Part shown: positions 14,855 through 20,428 of the stretch, piece after piece
How positions within the stretch are numbered: position 1 is the first letter of the stretch
Layout: each line of letters starts with the position of its first letter
Assembly: GCA_938017895.1 (NCBI GenBank)
Contig: CALIJI010000002.1
Coordinates: forward strand, 1 to 20,529
Direction of reading: 5' to 3'
Source of the DNA: an uncultured bacterium
GTDB taxonomy: Bacteria > Patescibacteriota > Saccharimonadia > Saccharimonadales > Saccharimonadaceae
Length of the DNA: 20,529 nt
Notes under the pieces: model-generated
Database searches by the model: none
The model's input: the letters and a program-made list of their open reading frames with translations, nothing else
What the model was told of the DNA's origin: nothing
Program-made: the position numbers and the translations under genes

Positions 14855-15886
14855 ATGGCAAAGAAAAAAGCCGATCTTATAGAAGAAGCAAAAGCTCTTG
14901 GGCTTGAAGTTTCTGAAAAAATGACAATTGCTGAAATCAACGAAGCAATCAAAGGCGCTGAAGCCGCCGAAATCGCAGAAGAAATTGTTGAAGCGGTTGA
15001 AGTTGCTGAAATCGTTGAAGAAGTAGCAGAAGAAGTTGAAAAATTCGCAAAAAGCGGGAAACGAAGTAAAAAACACGCCGAAGAAGTAGCCGAAAAAGAA
15101 GCGAAAGAAGCTCGAAAAGCTGCAGGCGACACAACTCCATTGGATGGCTCGGAAGCTGCTGCGAAAAAAGGTCCAAAGCCAATCACTAGACCACGCATCG
15201 AACGACGAGGCAAAAAATATCAAGAAGCTGCTAAAAAAGTTGAAAAAGATACTATTTACAATCTGAGCGAAGCTCTTAAACTTGCAACAGAGACTAACCC
15301 AGCTAAATTTGACGCTTCAGTTGAGATTCACGCACGACTTGGAGTTGATCCACGACAAGCTGACCAAAATATTCGTTCAACAGTTATTCTACCAAACGGA
15401 ACTGGTAAAGATGTAAAAGTTGCTGTTTTTGCCCCAGAAAATGAGCATAAAACTGCAAAAGACGCTGGTGCGAATATCGTTGGTGATGAAGAATTTCTAA
15501 AACAACTCGATAAAGAAGAATTGAATTTCGATGTTCTTATCGCAACTCCAGCATATATGCCAAAACTTGGTAAATACGCACGACTTCTTGGTCCACGCGG
15601 ATTAATGCCAAATCCAAAAGCAGGAACTGTTGCTGCCGATGTTGCAAAAGCTGTTTCTGAAGCTAAAGCAGGTAAGGTTGAATACCGCGTAGATAAACAA
15701 GCAATCGTTCACCTTTCAATTGGTAAAGTTTCATTCGGAGCAGAAAAACTTGAAGAAAACGCAAAATCATTCTTTGATAGTCTTGCTTCACAAAAACCAT
15801 CTTCAATTAAAGGTGCTTACGTGAAAAGCGTTTCAATCGCAACATCACAAGGTCCAAGTATTAAAACTGAAAATCCAATTGCTTAA
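14855..15886 (+). CDS. rplA: 50S ribosomal protein L1 (uL1) with long N-terminal extension
   Basis: A 343-residue protein whose last 225 residues are ordinary uL1, the L1-stalk protein of the large subunit: RRGKKYQEAAKKVEKDTIY (118 on), SVEIHARLGVDPRQADQNIRS, GPRGLMPNPKAGTV, and SIGKVSFGAEKLEEN. The first 117 residues are extra: a KADLIEEAKALGLEVSEKMTIAEINEAI segment like a small helix-extended-loop-helix unit, then Ala/Glu/Val repeats (about 34-64), then a Lys/Ala-rich stretch. The ATG at 14855 follows AAAGGAT; an in-frame ATG at 14810 lies within the leader structure and lacks a ribosome site. rplK, the usual upstream partner, is absent. Confidence 0.95.
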   Translation: MAKKKADLIEEAKALGLEVSEKMTIAEINEAIKGAEAAEIAEEIVEAVEVAEIVEEVAEEVEKFAKSGKRSKKHAEEVAEKEAKEARKAAGDTTPLDGSEAAAKKGPKPITRPRIERRGKKYQEAAKKVEKDTIYNLSEALKLATETNPAKFDASVEIHARLGVDPRQADQNIRSTVILPNGTGKDVKVAVFAPENEHKTAKDAGANIVGDEEFLKQLDKEELNFDVLIATPAYMPKLGKYARLLGPRGLMPNPKAGTVAADVAKAVSEAKAGKVEYRVDKQAIVHLSIGKVSFGAEKLEENAKSFFDSLASQKPSSIKGAYVKSVSIATSQGPSIKTENPIA

Positions 15887-15907
15887 TTTAATCTTCACGA
15901 TAGAGCT

Positions 15908-15935
15908 AAAATCCACTCCGTGCGAGTGGATTTTT
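15908..15935 (+). terminator. Intrinsic terminator after rplA
   Basis: AAAATCCACTC pairs with GAGTGGATTTT (11 bp, loop CGTGC), followed by T and a second T-run. The stretch to 16021 is AT-rich and holds only a 10-base palindrome ATAGATCTAT (16004-16013) just upstream of the next promoter. Confidence 0.88.
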
Positions 15936-16021
15936 GATTTTTAGTCAACTAATAATCAGTTAGCATATTATATTGTTTATATATCTCAAGGTAATATAAT
16001 CAAATAGATCTATACCTACTA

Positions 16022-16068
16022 TTGATTTTTATGGTAAAATATTATATAATATAAAAGCTCTTAGAGCT
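16022..16068 (+). promoter_or_regulatory. Promoter and 5' hairpin of the 76-residue orphan gene
   Basis: TTGATT (16022-16027), a 17-base spacer, TATAAT (16045-16050). The predicted start near 16057 coincides with a hairpin AGCTC-TTA-GAGCT (16056-16068), then an A-rich linker and AAGGTAGG. The 17 bases GTAAAATATTATATAAT (16034-16050) recur exactly in the promoter of the membrane protein gene at 17929. Confidence 0.7.
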
Positions 16069-16094
16069 AAAAAATAAAAAGGTAGGTAAGGAAT

Positions 16095-16325
16095 ATGAAT
16101 TGGATTTCTAAAAAATACTACGAAGTATTAAAAGACTTAACCGAGGAAAATGAATCAGGCTTCTATCGGTTTAACGAAAATAAGATTGAAAGTCTTCTTT
16201 CATATCTCCAAAAATATTTCGGAGAGAGAAAATCCTATGATCTGTATCGCAGCGACAACTCTCTAAATCATAAATTTACTGTGGATGTCACAGAATTAGG
16301 TGTAGTTATCGCAAAAATATATTAA
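16095..16325 (+). CDS. Orphan small protein, 76 residues, unknown function
   Basis: Not recognised. A charged, soluble, mostly helical product. One helix lies around ISKKYYEVLKDLTEE, a second around NKIESLLSYLQKYFGE, and the last 25 residues are strand-like (HKFTVDVTELGVVIAKIY). No signal or membrane segment. It has its own promoter, 5' hairpin, ribosome site (AAGGTAGG or TAAGGAAT before the ATG) and terminator, which makes it a self-contained unit placed between rplA and rplJ. These signals are the main evidence that it is expressed. Confidence 0.72.
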   Translation: MNWISKKYYEVLKDLTEENESGFYRFNENKIESLLSYLQKYFGERKSYDLYRSDNSLNHKFTVDVTELGVVIAKIY

Positions 16326-16346
16326 AGTCCCGAAACGGGGCTTTTT
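16324..16346 (+). terminator. Intrinsic terminator after the 76-residue gene
   Basis: AAAGTCCCG pairs with CGGGGCTTT (9 bp, one T-G, loop AAA), with T continuing. It overlaps the stop codon. Confidence 0.82.
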
Positions 16347-16368
16347 CTCTTATCCTATATCCCAGCTC

Positions 16369-16397
16369 TTGAATTTTACTATTTTTTATGCTAAAAT
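16369..16397 (+). promoter_or_regulatory. Promoter of rplJ-rplL
   Basis: TTGAAT (16369-16374), a 17-base spacer, and TGC-TAAAAT (-10 at 16392-16397). The start is near 16404, immediately before the L10 leader. Confidence 0.78.
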
Positions 16398-16403
16398 AAA
16401 ACG

Positions 16404-16558
16404 AGTTGCCAGAGACAGTAGCCGCCTCGCGTTAGCTAGGCTTAATCTGCTACCGAGGAATACTTTTTTCTATCTGCCAACGAGTTTTGAAGGGAGGCTT
16501 TCAAAACGCCAGAATCTTAACAGTTAGGTCGAAAAATATTAACCAAAAAGGAGTTTTT
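16404..16558 (+). promoter_or_regulatory. Ribosomal protein L10 leader
   Basis: The leader shows the known L10-binding core: GCCAGAGACAGTAG followed by GGCTTAATCTGCTACCGAGG (16408-16458) and closing TCTGCCAAC. This is the fold by which the L10-L12 complex represses its own mRNA in many bacteria. Downstream a separate hairpin GTTTTGAA/TTCAAAAC (16484-16491 with 16500-16507) exposes GGGAGG in its loop. It has no T-run after it, so control is more likely translational than by termination. Confidence 0.85.
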
Positions 16559-17068
16559 ATGGCATTATCACGCGATAAAAAGAACCAATTGGTTGCTGAA
16601 TTAAGCGCCGCTCTAAAAGACGCAAAAATGACAGCTTTTGCTGAATATAAAGGTTTGACAGTTGCTGATCTTCAAGAACTTCGAAAAGAAGCTCGCGAAG
16701 CTGGCGTTCAAATCAAAGTTGTTAAAAACCGCCTAGTGCGAGTTGCAATGCAAGAAGTTGAAGCTTTGAAAGAATCTGATACTTCTGCGCTAAAAGGCCA
16801 ACTTGTTTACGCAATTTCAAGCGAAGACGAGATTGCCGCTGCACAAGTTTTGGGTAAATTTGCAAAAAATCACCCAGAAATGAAACTTGTTGGTGCGTTT
16901 GCTGATAACGGCGATGTAATGGACACTGCAACTGTTACAACACTTTCAGAACTTCCAAGCAGAGATCAACTTATTGGTCAGATTGTGGACACACTTCTTT
17001 CGCCAATCAACGCGATTGCCGGTGGTCTTACAAACGAAGATTTGGAATTTCGAAAAGCAACCAATTAA
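16559..17068 (+). CDS. rplJ: 50S ribosomal protein L10 (uL10)
   Basis: A 169-residue protein that anchors L7/L12 dimers to the large subunit as the base of the factor-binding stalk. Recognisable: SRDKKNQLVAEL, the conserved FAEYKGLTVADLQELR (28-43), and VQIKVVKNRLVRVA. GKFAKNHPEMKLVGAF and the C-terminal helix that carries L12 dimers also match. The ATG at 16559 follows AAAAAGGAG. A reading from 16487 would start within the leader hairpin. It is followed after 45 nt by rplL on the same transcript. Confidence 0.96.
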   Translation: MALSRDKKNQLVAELSAALKDAKMTAFAEYKGLTVADLQELRKEAREAGVQIKVVKNRLVRVAMQEVEALKESDTSALKGQLVYAISSEDEIAAAQVLGKFAKNHPEMKLVGAFADNGDVMDTATVTTLSELPSRDQLIGQIVDTLLSPINAIAGGLTNEDLEFRKATN

Positions 17069-17113
17069 TTTATTTTAGAATATTAACCATTTAAATTTTT
17101 AAAGGAGTCAAAA

Positions 17114-17479
17114 ATGGCTGACATTAAAAAATTGGCTGAAGAATTGGTAAAATTGACTATTCTTGAAGCTAACGAATTGAAAGAACACCTCAAAGAGGAA
17201 TATGGAATTGAACCAGCTGCCGTTGCTGTTGCCGCTACTGCTGGCGCTGCTGACGCTGCTGACGAAAAAACAGAATTTACAGTTACTTTGAAAGACGCTG
17301 GTGCGCAAAAAGTTGCTGTTATTAAAGCAGTTAAAGAAATCACAGGTCTTGGACTTGGTGAAGCTAAAGCTATCGTTGACGGTGCTCCAGCACCAGTTAA
17401 AGAAAAAGTTTCTAAAGATGAAGCTGAAGAAGCTAAAAAGAAACTTGAAGAAGCTGGCGCAACTGTTGAGCTTGCTTAA
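17114..17479 (+). CDS. rplL: 50S ribosomal protein L7/L12 (bL12)
   Basis: A 121-residue stalk protein that recruits translation GTPases. The N-terminal dimerisation helices are at 1-33, an Ala-rich hinge at about 36-50, and the C-terminal globular domain contains KTEFTVTLKDAGAQKVAVIK and GLGLGEAKAIVDGAPAPVKE. Start ATG behind AAAGGAGT. It shares the L10 leader and ends at a strong terminator. Confidence 0.97.
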   Translation: MADIKKLAEELVKLTILEANELKEHLKEEYGIEPAAVAVAATAGAADAADEKTEFTVTLKDAGAQKVAVIKAVKEITGLGLGEAKAIVDGAPAPVKEKVSKDEAEEAKKKLEEAGATVELA

Positions 17480-17516
17480 TTTTAATATAAAACTAATCGA
17501 CCTAATTTAAGATTAC

Positions 17517-17549
17517 AAAAACCACTCATTATCAAAATGGGTGGTTTTT
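17517..17549 (+). terminator. Intrinsic terminator after rplL
   Basis: AAAAACCACTCATT pairs with AATGGGTGGTTTTT (14 bp, one T-G, loop ATCAA). The T-run is part of the stem. Confidence 0.9.
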
Positions 17550-17564
17550 AGTTTTAGAAAAATT

Positions 17565-17586
17565 AAAAAGGTGATGTTAATCACCT
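17565..17586 (-). terminator. Intrinsic terminator of the membrane protein gene
   Basis: On minus, AGGTGAT pairs with ATCACCT (7 bp, loop TAAC), followed by TTTTTAATTTTT. It starts 4 nt past the stop codon. Confidence 0.8.
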
Positions 17587-17590
17587 ATAT

Positions 17591-17929
17591 TTAACCATAG
17601 AGAAAAACCGTCAACCAGTATAAAAGTTTGGTGCAAACAACTACTACGCAAAAAGTTATCACGTAATAATAAGCAAACACCAACCAATCAGGGATTTTCC
17701 CCAGATTAATATCTGTAATTTCTTTTTCCGTGTATACTTCAGTAAGTATCGAATCAAGAAATCTTTTTTTTCTCACTTTTAAGCTCGCCCTTAAAATTGG
17801 GACAACAAGGCAAAAAATCTGTGCCTTAGTTGGCATTTTTATAAAAGTCCAAACTAAAAGGCTGATAATTACTAGAATCTCTAGTAAAATAAAGAAAAGA
17901 AAAGTATACATTTTCTTATTTTGATCCAT
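17591..17929 (-). CDS. Orphan membrane protein, 112 residues
   Basis: Not recognised as a family. Two clear membrane segments: MYTFLFFILLEILVIISLLV (about 7-26) and WLVFAYYYVITFCVVVVC (about 82-99), with a short hydrophobic stretch at 36-47 that may dip into the membrane. The central loop (KVRKKRFLDSILTEVYTEKEI) is charged and basic first, so it is probably cytoplasmic. The start is the ATG at 17929, preceded by GAAGGTAGG. The promoter is nearly a copy of the one at 16022, implying common control with the 76-residue gene. Confidence 0.75.
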   Translation of the reverse strand: MDQNKKMYTFLFFILLEILVIISLLVWTFIKMPTKAQIFCLVVPILRASLKVRKKRFLDSILTEVYTEKEITDINLGKIPDWLVFAYYYVITFCVVVVCTKLLYWLTVFLYG

Positions 17930-17955
17930 AATAAGGTCCTACCTTCAATTTTTTT

Positions 17956-18010
17956 CTTTCAAGATTTGAAAGTTGTTCATCATTATATAATATTTTACTT
18001 AAATAATCAA
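17956..18010 (-). promoter_or_regulatory. Promoter and 5' hairpin of the membrane protein gene
   Basis: On minus, TTGATT (18005-18010), a 17-base spacer, TATAAT (17982-17987), start near 17975. A 7-bp hairpin CTTTCAA-ATC-TTGAAAG (17956-17972) begins about 3 nt later, then A-rich sequence and AAGGTAGG. The remaining stretch to 18105 is AT-rich and shows nothing else. Confidence 0.7.
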
Positions 18011-18105
18011 ACATAAGCATTTTGTTAAAATTACAACAATAGAACACATAACAGTTTATAGCTTGTGGAAAACCTTAATTTTTCCTTAAATTTTATACCT
18101 AGCTC

Positions 18106-18134
18106 TTGACTTTTTGCTTTTTTTTTGATAGTAT
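18106..18134 (+). promoter_or_regulatory. Promoter of the 172-residue gene
   Basis: TTGACT (18106-18111), a 17-base spacer rich in T, TAGTAT (18129-18134). A weak hairpin GAT-ATT/AAT-ATC lies at the predicted +1 (18141-18157). Confidence 0.65.
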
Positions 18135-18186
18135 TAGATAGATTATTAACAAATATCAAACAGACAAAGGAAAACTGCGAGGAAAA

Positions 18187-18705
18187 ATGTCTGAATTACC
18201 AGAAAAACAAGTAAAGCGGCTTAAAAGCTTGATTCAAGAAGCGGAAACGAATCTTGCTGCAGCCAAGGAATTATTAATTAGTATTAGCGGGGAGGACAAT
18301 TCAGTAATTGCCCCAAGTACTTCAATTGTTGAAAGTCCACAGGGTAAAATTATTGAGGGTGTTTTTGATGGCCAAACAATGATTGGGCCAGACGGCAAAA
18401 ACTACCCAGTCCCAGCTAACTACGCTTCAAAATCTAAGCTTGTGGAGGGCGACATCTTGAAGCTAACTATCAATGAAGATGGTGGATTTATCTATAAACA
18501 AATTGGACCAGTTCCACGAAAACAGATTATCGGAACCCTTCTAAATCACGACGGATCATTCTATGTCGAAGCGGGCGGCAATGAATACAAGATTCTACTT
18601 GCTAGCGTCACATATTTCAAATTAAAAGTTGGCGATCAGGTTACAATCTTAATCCCCGAGGATAGCACTGATGCAACCTGGGCAGCAGTCGAAGCTTCAT
18701 TCTAA
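18187..18705 (+). CDS. Conserved-looking protein with coiled coil and beta domain, 172 residues, unknown function
   Basis: No named family can be assigned with confidence, although proteins with this VEGDILKLTI...FIYKQIGPVPRK pattern are familiar to me from CPR genomes (recollection). Residues 4-34 form a charged coiled coil (KQVKRLKSLIQEAETNLAAAKELL). A linker follows, then two related-looking beta units, one around IIEGVFDGQTMIGPDGKNYPVP with EGDILKLTI, the other around IIGTLLNHDGSFYVEAGGNEYKI with VGDQVTILI. The repeat suggests a duplicated small barrel. Soluble, acidic. Start ATG behind GCGAGGAAAA. It is monocistronic, with strong promoter and terminator, so well expressed. Confidence 0.82.
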   Translation: MSELPEKQVKRLKSLIQEAETNLAAAKELLISISGEDNSVIAPSTSIVESPQGKIIEGVFDGQTMIGPDGKNYPVPANYASKSKLVEGDILKLTINEDGGFIYKQIGPVPRKQIIGTLLNHDGSFYVEAGGNEYKILLASVTYFKLKVGDQVTILIPEDSTDATWAAVEASF

Positions 18706-18728
18706 AAATTGAGAGATTTATATTAGTT

Positions 18729-18767
18729 AAAAATCGTGCGAAATTGTTGCGAGGTCGCACGATTTTT
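18729..18767 (+). terminator. Intrinsic terminator after the 172-residue gene
   Basis: AAAAATCGTGCGA (18729-18741) pairs perfectly with TCGCACGATTTTT (18755-18767), 13 bp, loop 13 nt. Confidence 0.9.
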
Positions 18768-18772
18768 GATTA

Positions 18773-18801
18773 TTGACTTTTTTAAAATAAAATTTTATAA
18801 T
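18773..18801 (+). promoter_or_regulatory. Promoter of the 122-residue gene
   Basis: TTGACT (18773-18778), a 17-base spacer, TATAAT (18796-18801), start near 18808, then AAAAAAGGAG before the ATG. Confidence 0.82.
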
Positions 18802-18831
18802 ATATAAATAAACAAAAAAGGAGAAATAAAA

Positions 18832-19200
18832 ATGGAAACTATCATAAGAAAAATGATTGAATTGGCTAAGTTAGTGGATCACAAGGAATCTATTGACTTT
18901 ATCGAGGTAGCTGAGGAATTCTTAGATAAAGAGCCTATTAGGGCTAAAGAAAACAAGATTATATATCAAGTTTTCTTAGAAGAAAAGCTCGAGAGTGTCA
19001 TTAATTTATTTAATAAATTAATTAAATTAATGACAAAAAAACAAGCTAAAAAAGCAAGAAAGCTGCTTAGATCCTTAGATGACAAAATTAATAATAACAA
19101 CAATGAGGGGCAGATAAACAAAGCCCCAGAACATATTATACCAAAAAATAACTTGAGCTTCAGCAAGAAAGAATCTAAGATCCCTATTATAAGAAAATAG
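18832..19200 (+). CDS. Orphan protein, 122 residues, helical, unknown function
   Basis: Not recognised. The first 85 residues are predicted to be helical and charged (IIRKMIELAKLVD, SIDFIEVAEEFLD, LESVINLFNKLIKLM, KKQAKKARKLLRSLDDKI). The tail is low-complexity (NNNNNEGQ) and ends in a Lys/Ser-rich segment. No signal peptide. It has a near-consensus promoter, a Shine-Dalgarno AAAAAGGAG and a terminator, so it is probably a genuine expressed gene despite lacking a name. Confidence 0.72.
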   Translation: METIIRKMIELAKLVDHKESIDFIEVAEEFLDKEPIRAKENKIIYQVFLEEKLESVINLFNKLIKLMTKKQAKKARKLLRSLDDKINNNNNEGQINKAPEHIIPKNNLSFSKKESKIPIIRK

Positions 19201-19211
19201 AGGTTAACAAC

Positions 19212-19237
19212 ACCGGTCTTCGTGGCCGGTTTTCTTT
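19212..19237 (+). terminator. Intrinsic terminator after the 122-residue gene
   Basis: ACCGGTC (19212-19218) pairs with GGCCGGT (19224-19230), one T-G, loop TTCGT, followed by TTTCTTT. Confidence 0.85.
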
Positions 19238-19244
19238 ATGTATT

Positions 19245-19273
19245 TTGCTTTATTGATCAAAAAATAGTAAAAT
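19245..19273 (+). promoter_or_regulatory. Promoter of queA (leaderless)
   Basis: TTGCTT (19245-19250), a 17-base spacer, TAAAAT (19268-19273), then 6 nt to the ATG. Confidence 0.65.
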
Positions 19274-19279
19274 ATAGAA

Positions 19280-20371
19280 ATGAAACTCGAAGATTATACC
19301 TACGATCTACCGGAAGAGCTTATTGCCGCACACCCACCAAAAGAACGAGGGAGCTCGCGACTTTTAGCCCTCAATCGTAAGAATAGTGAATTAATCGATA
19401 GTTTTTACCGTAATATAGTAGATTTTTTCAACAAAGGGGATTTGCTAATTTTAAACGATACTAGAGTAATTAAGGCTCGGCTTTTTGTAGTAAAAGAAAG
19501 TGGCGCAGAGCGCGAGTTAGTGGTGCTAGAGCGGCATAGTTTTGATAGCGACTGGCATGAACATAAAGTTATGTATCGTGGAAAAATAAAAACTGGCGAT
19601 GTATTAACGATCAAAAATTCTAGCGAAACTGTTCGCGTTAAAGAAGTATTAGGTGACGGCCTGGCAATTATTGAATCTAAAGCAGATTTACGCAACTTAT
19701 GCGAAAAATTCGGAACTGTTCCGCTTCCTCCATACATGAGACGAGATGCTACTTCGCTAGATATCGAGCGCTATCAGACTGTTTTTGCTGATGAAAAAGG
19801 CTCAGTCGCCGCGCCAACCGCCAGCTTAAATATGACCGACAACATTTTGGAAACTCTTCGCATAAAAGGTGTTAAAATTGCTTACTTGACACTTCATGTC
19901 GGGCTAGGAACTTTTATGCCTATCCGAGTTGACAATCTAGAACAGCACAAAATGCATCAAGAATATTTTGAAATTCCCGCTAAGACAGCGGAAATCATTC
20001 AAGAAACAAAAAAATCAGGTGGTAGAGTTTTTGCGCTTGGCACCACCGTAGCTCGCACGCTCGAGTACGCCCATAATGCAATTTTCGATAAAAATTTAGA
20101 TGGAAATTCCGGCAGAGATTCAACAGTAACATCAAATATTGAGCGTGATCAGGAAGGAAATCTTCGAGGCGAGGCAGATATTTTTATTTATCCAGGGTAT
20201 GAATTTAAAACTATTGATGGCTTGATAACTAACTTTCACGCGCCAAAATCAACCGTCTTAATGCTAGCAAGTGCTTTTGCTGGGTGGAATAATCTAGAAA
20301 CAGCTTACAGACATGCAATCGAACAAAAATACCATTTCTTATCCTATGGCGATTCGATGATAATTTATTAA
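19280..20371 (+). CDS. queA: S-adenosylmethionine:tRNA ribosyltransferase-isomerase
   Basis: A 363-residue enzyme that transfers and rearranges the ribose of SAM onto preQ1 in tRNA, giving epoxyqueuosine, the step after Tgt. Visible: YDLPEELIAAHPPKERGSSRLL at the start, LLILNDTRVIKARL (about 55-68), FGTVPLPPYMRR, and YQTVFADEKGSVAAPTA. LTLHVGLGTFMPIRV, TNFHAPKSTVLMLASAFAG and SYGDSMII also match. One oddity is that the almost invariant AGLHFT is replaced by ASLNMT. Leaderless start. It converges on gpmA through a shared terminator. Confidence 0.96.
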   Translation: MKLEDYTYDLPEELIAAHPPKERGSSRLLALNRKNSELIDSFYRNIVDFFNKGDLLILNDTRVIKARLFVVKESGAERELVVLERHSFDSDWHEHKVMYRGKIKTGDVLTIKNSSETVRVKEVLGDGLAIIESKADLRNLCEKFGTVPLPPYMRRDATSLDIERYQTVFADEKGSVAAPTASLNMTDNILETLRIKGVKIAYLTLHVGLGTFMPIRVDNLEQHKMHQEYFEIPAKTAEIIQETKKSGGRVFALGTTVARTLEYAHNAIFDKNLDGNSGRDSTVTSNIERDQEGNLRGEADIFIYPGYEFKTIDGLITNFHAPKSTVLMLASAFAGWNNLETAYRHAIEQKYHFLSYGDSMIIY

Positions 20372-20401
20372 AAATAGACGAGGTAATTCTTCGTCTATTT
20401 T
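20371..20401. terminator. Bidirectional terminator between queA and gpmA
   Basis: AAAATAGACGAGG (20371-20383) pairs with CTTCGTCTATTTT (20389-20401), 13 bp with one G-T and loop TAATT. A-runs and T-runs flank it so that it works for both convergent genes. Confidence 0.85.
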
Positions 20402-20428
20402 CCTTCCAGAGTAAACTTTTATAGAAAA

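Noticed and set aside
14833..15223. Long minus-strand open frames opposite rplA
   Set aside because: They are mirror images of the Ala/Glu/Lys-rich coding repeat, giving Ser/Phe-rich products without ribosome sites.
16004..16013. Palindrome ATAGATCTAT as a repressor operator
   Set aside because: It is a single 10-base palindrome in AT-rich DNA with no second copy at the co-regulated promoter at 18005, so it is not listed as an operator.
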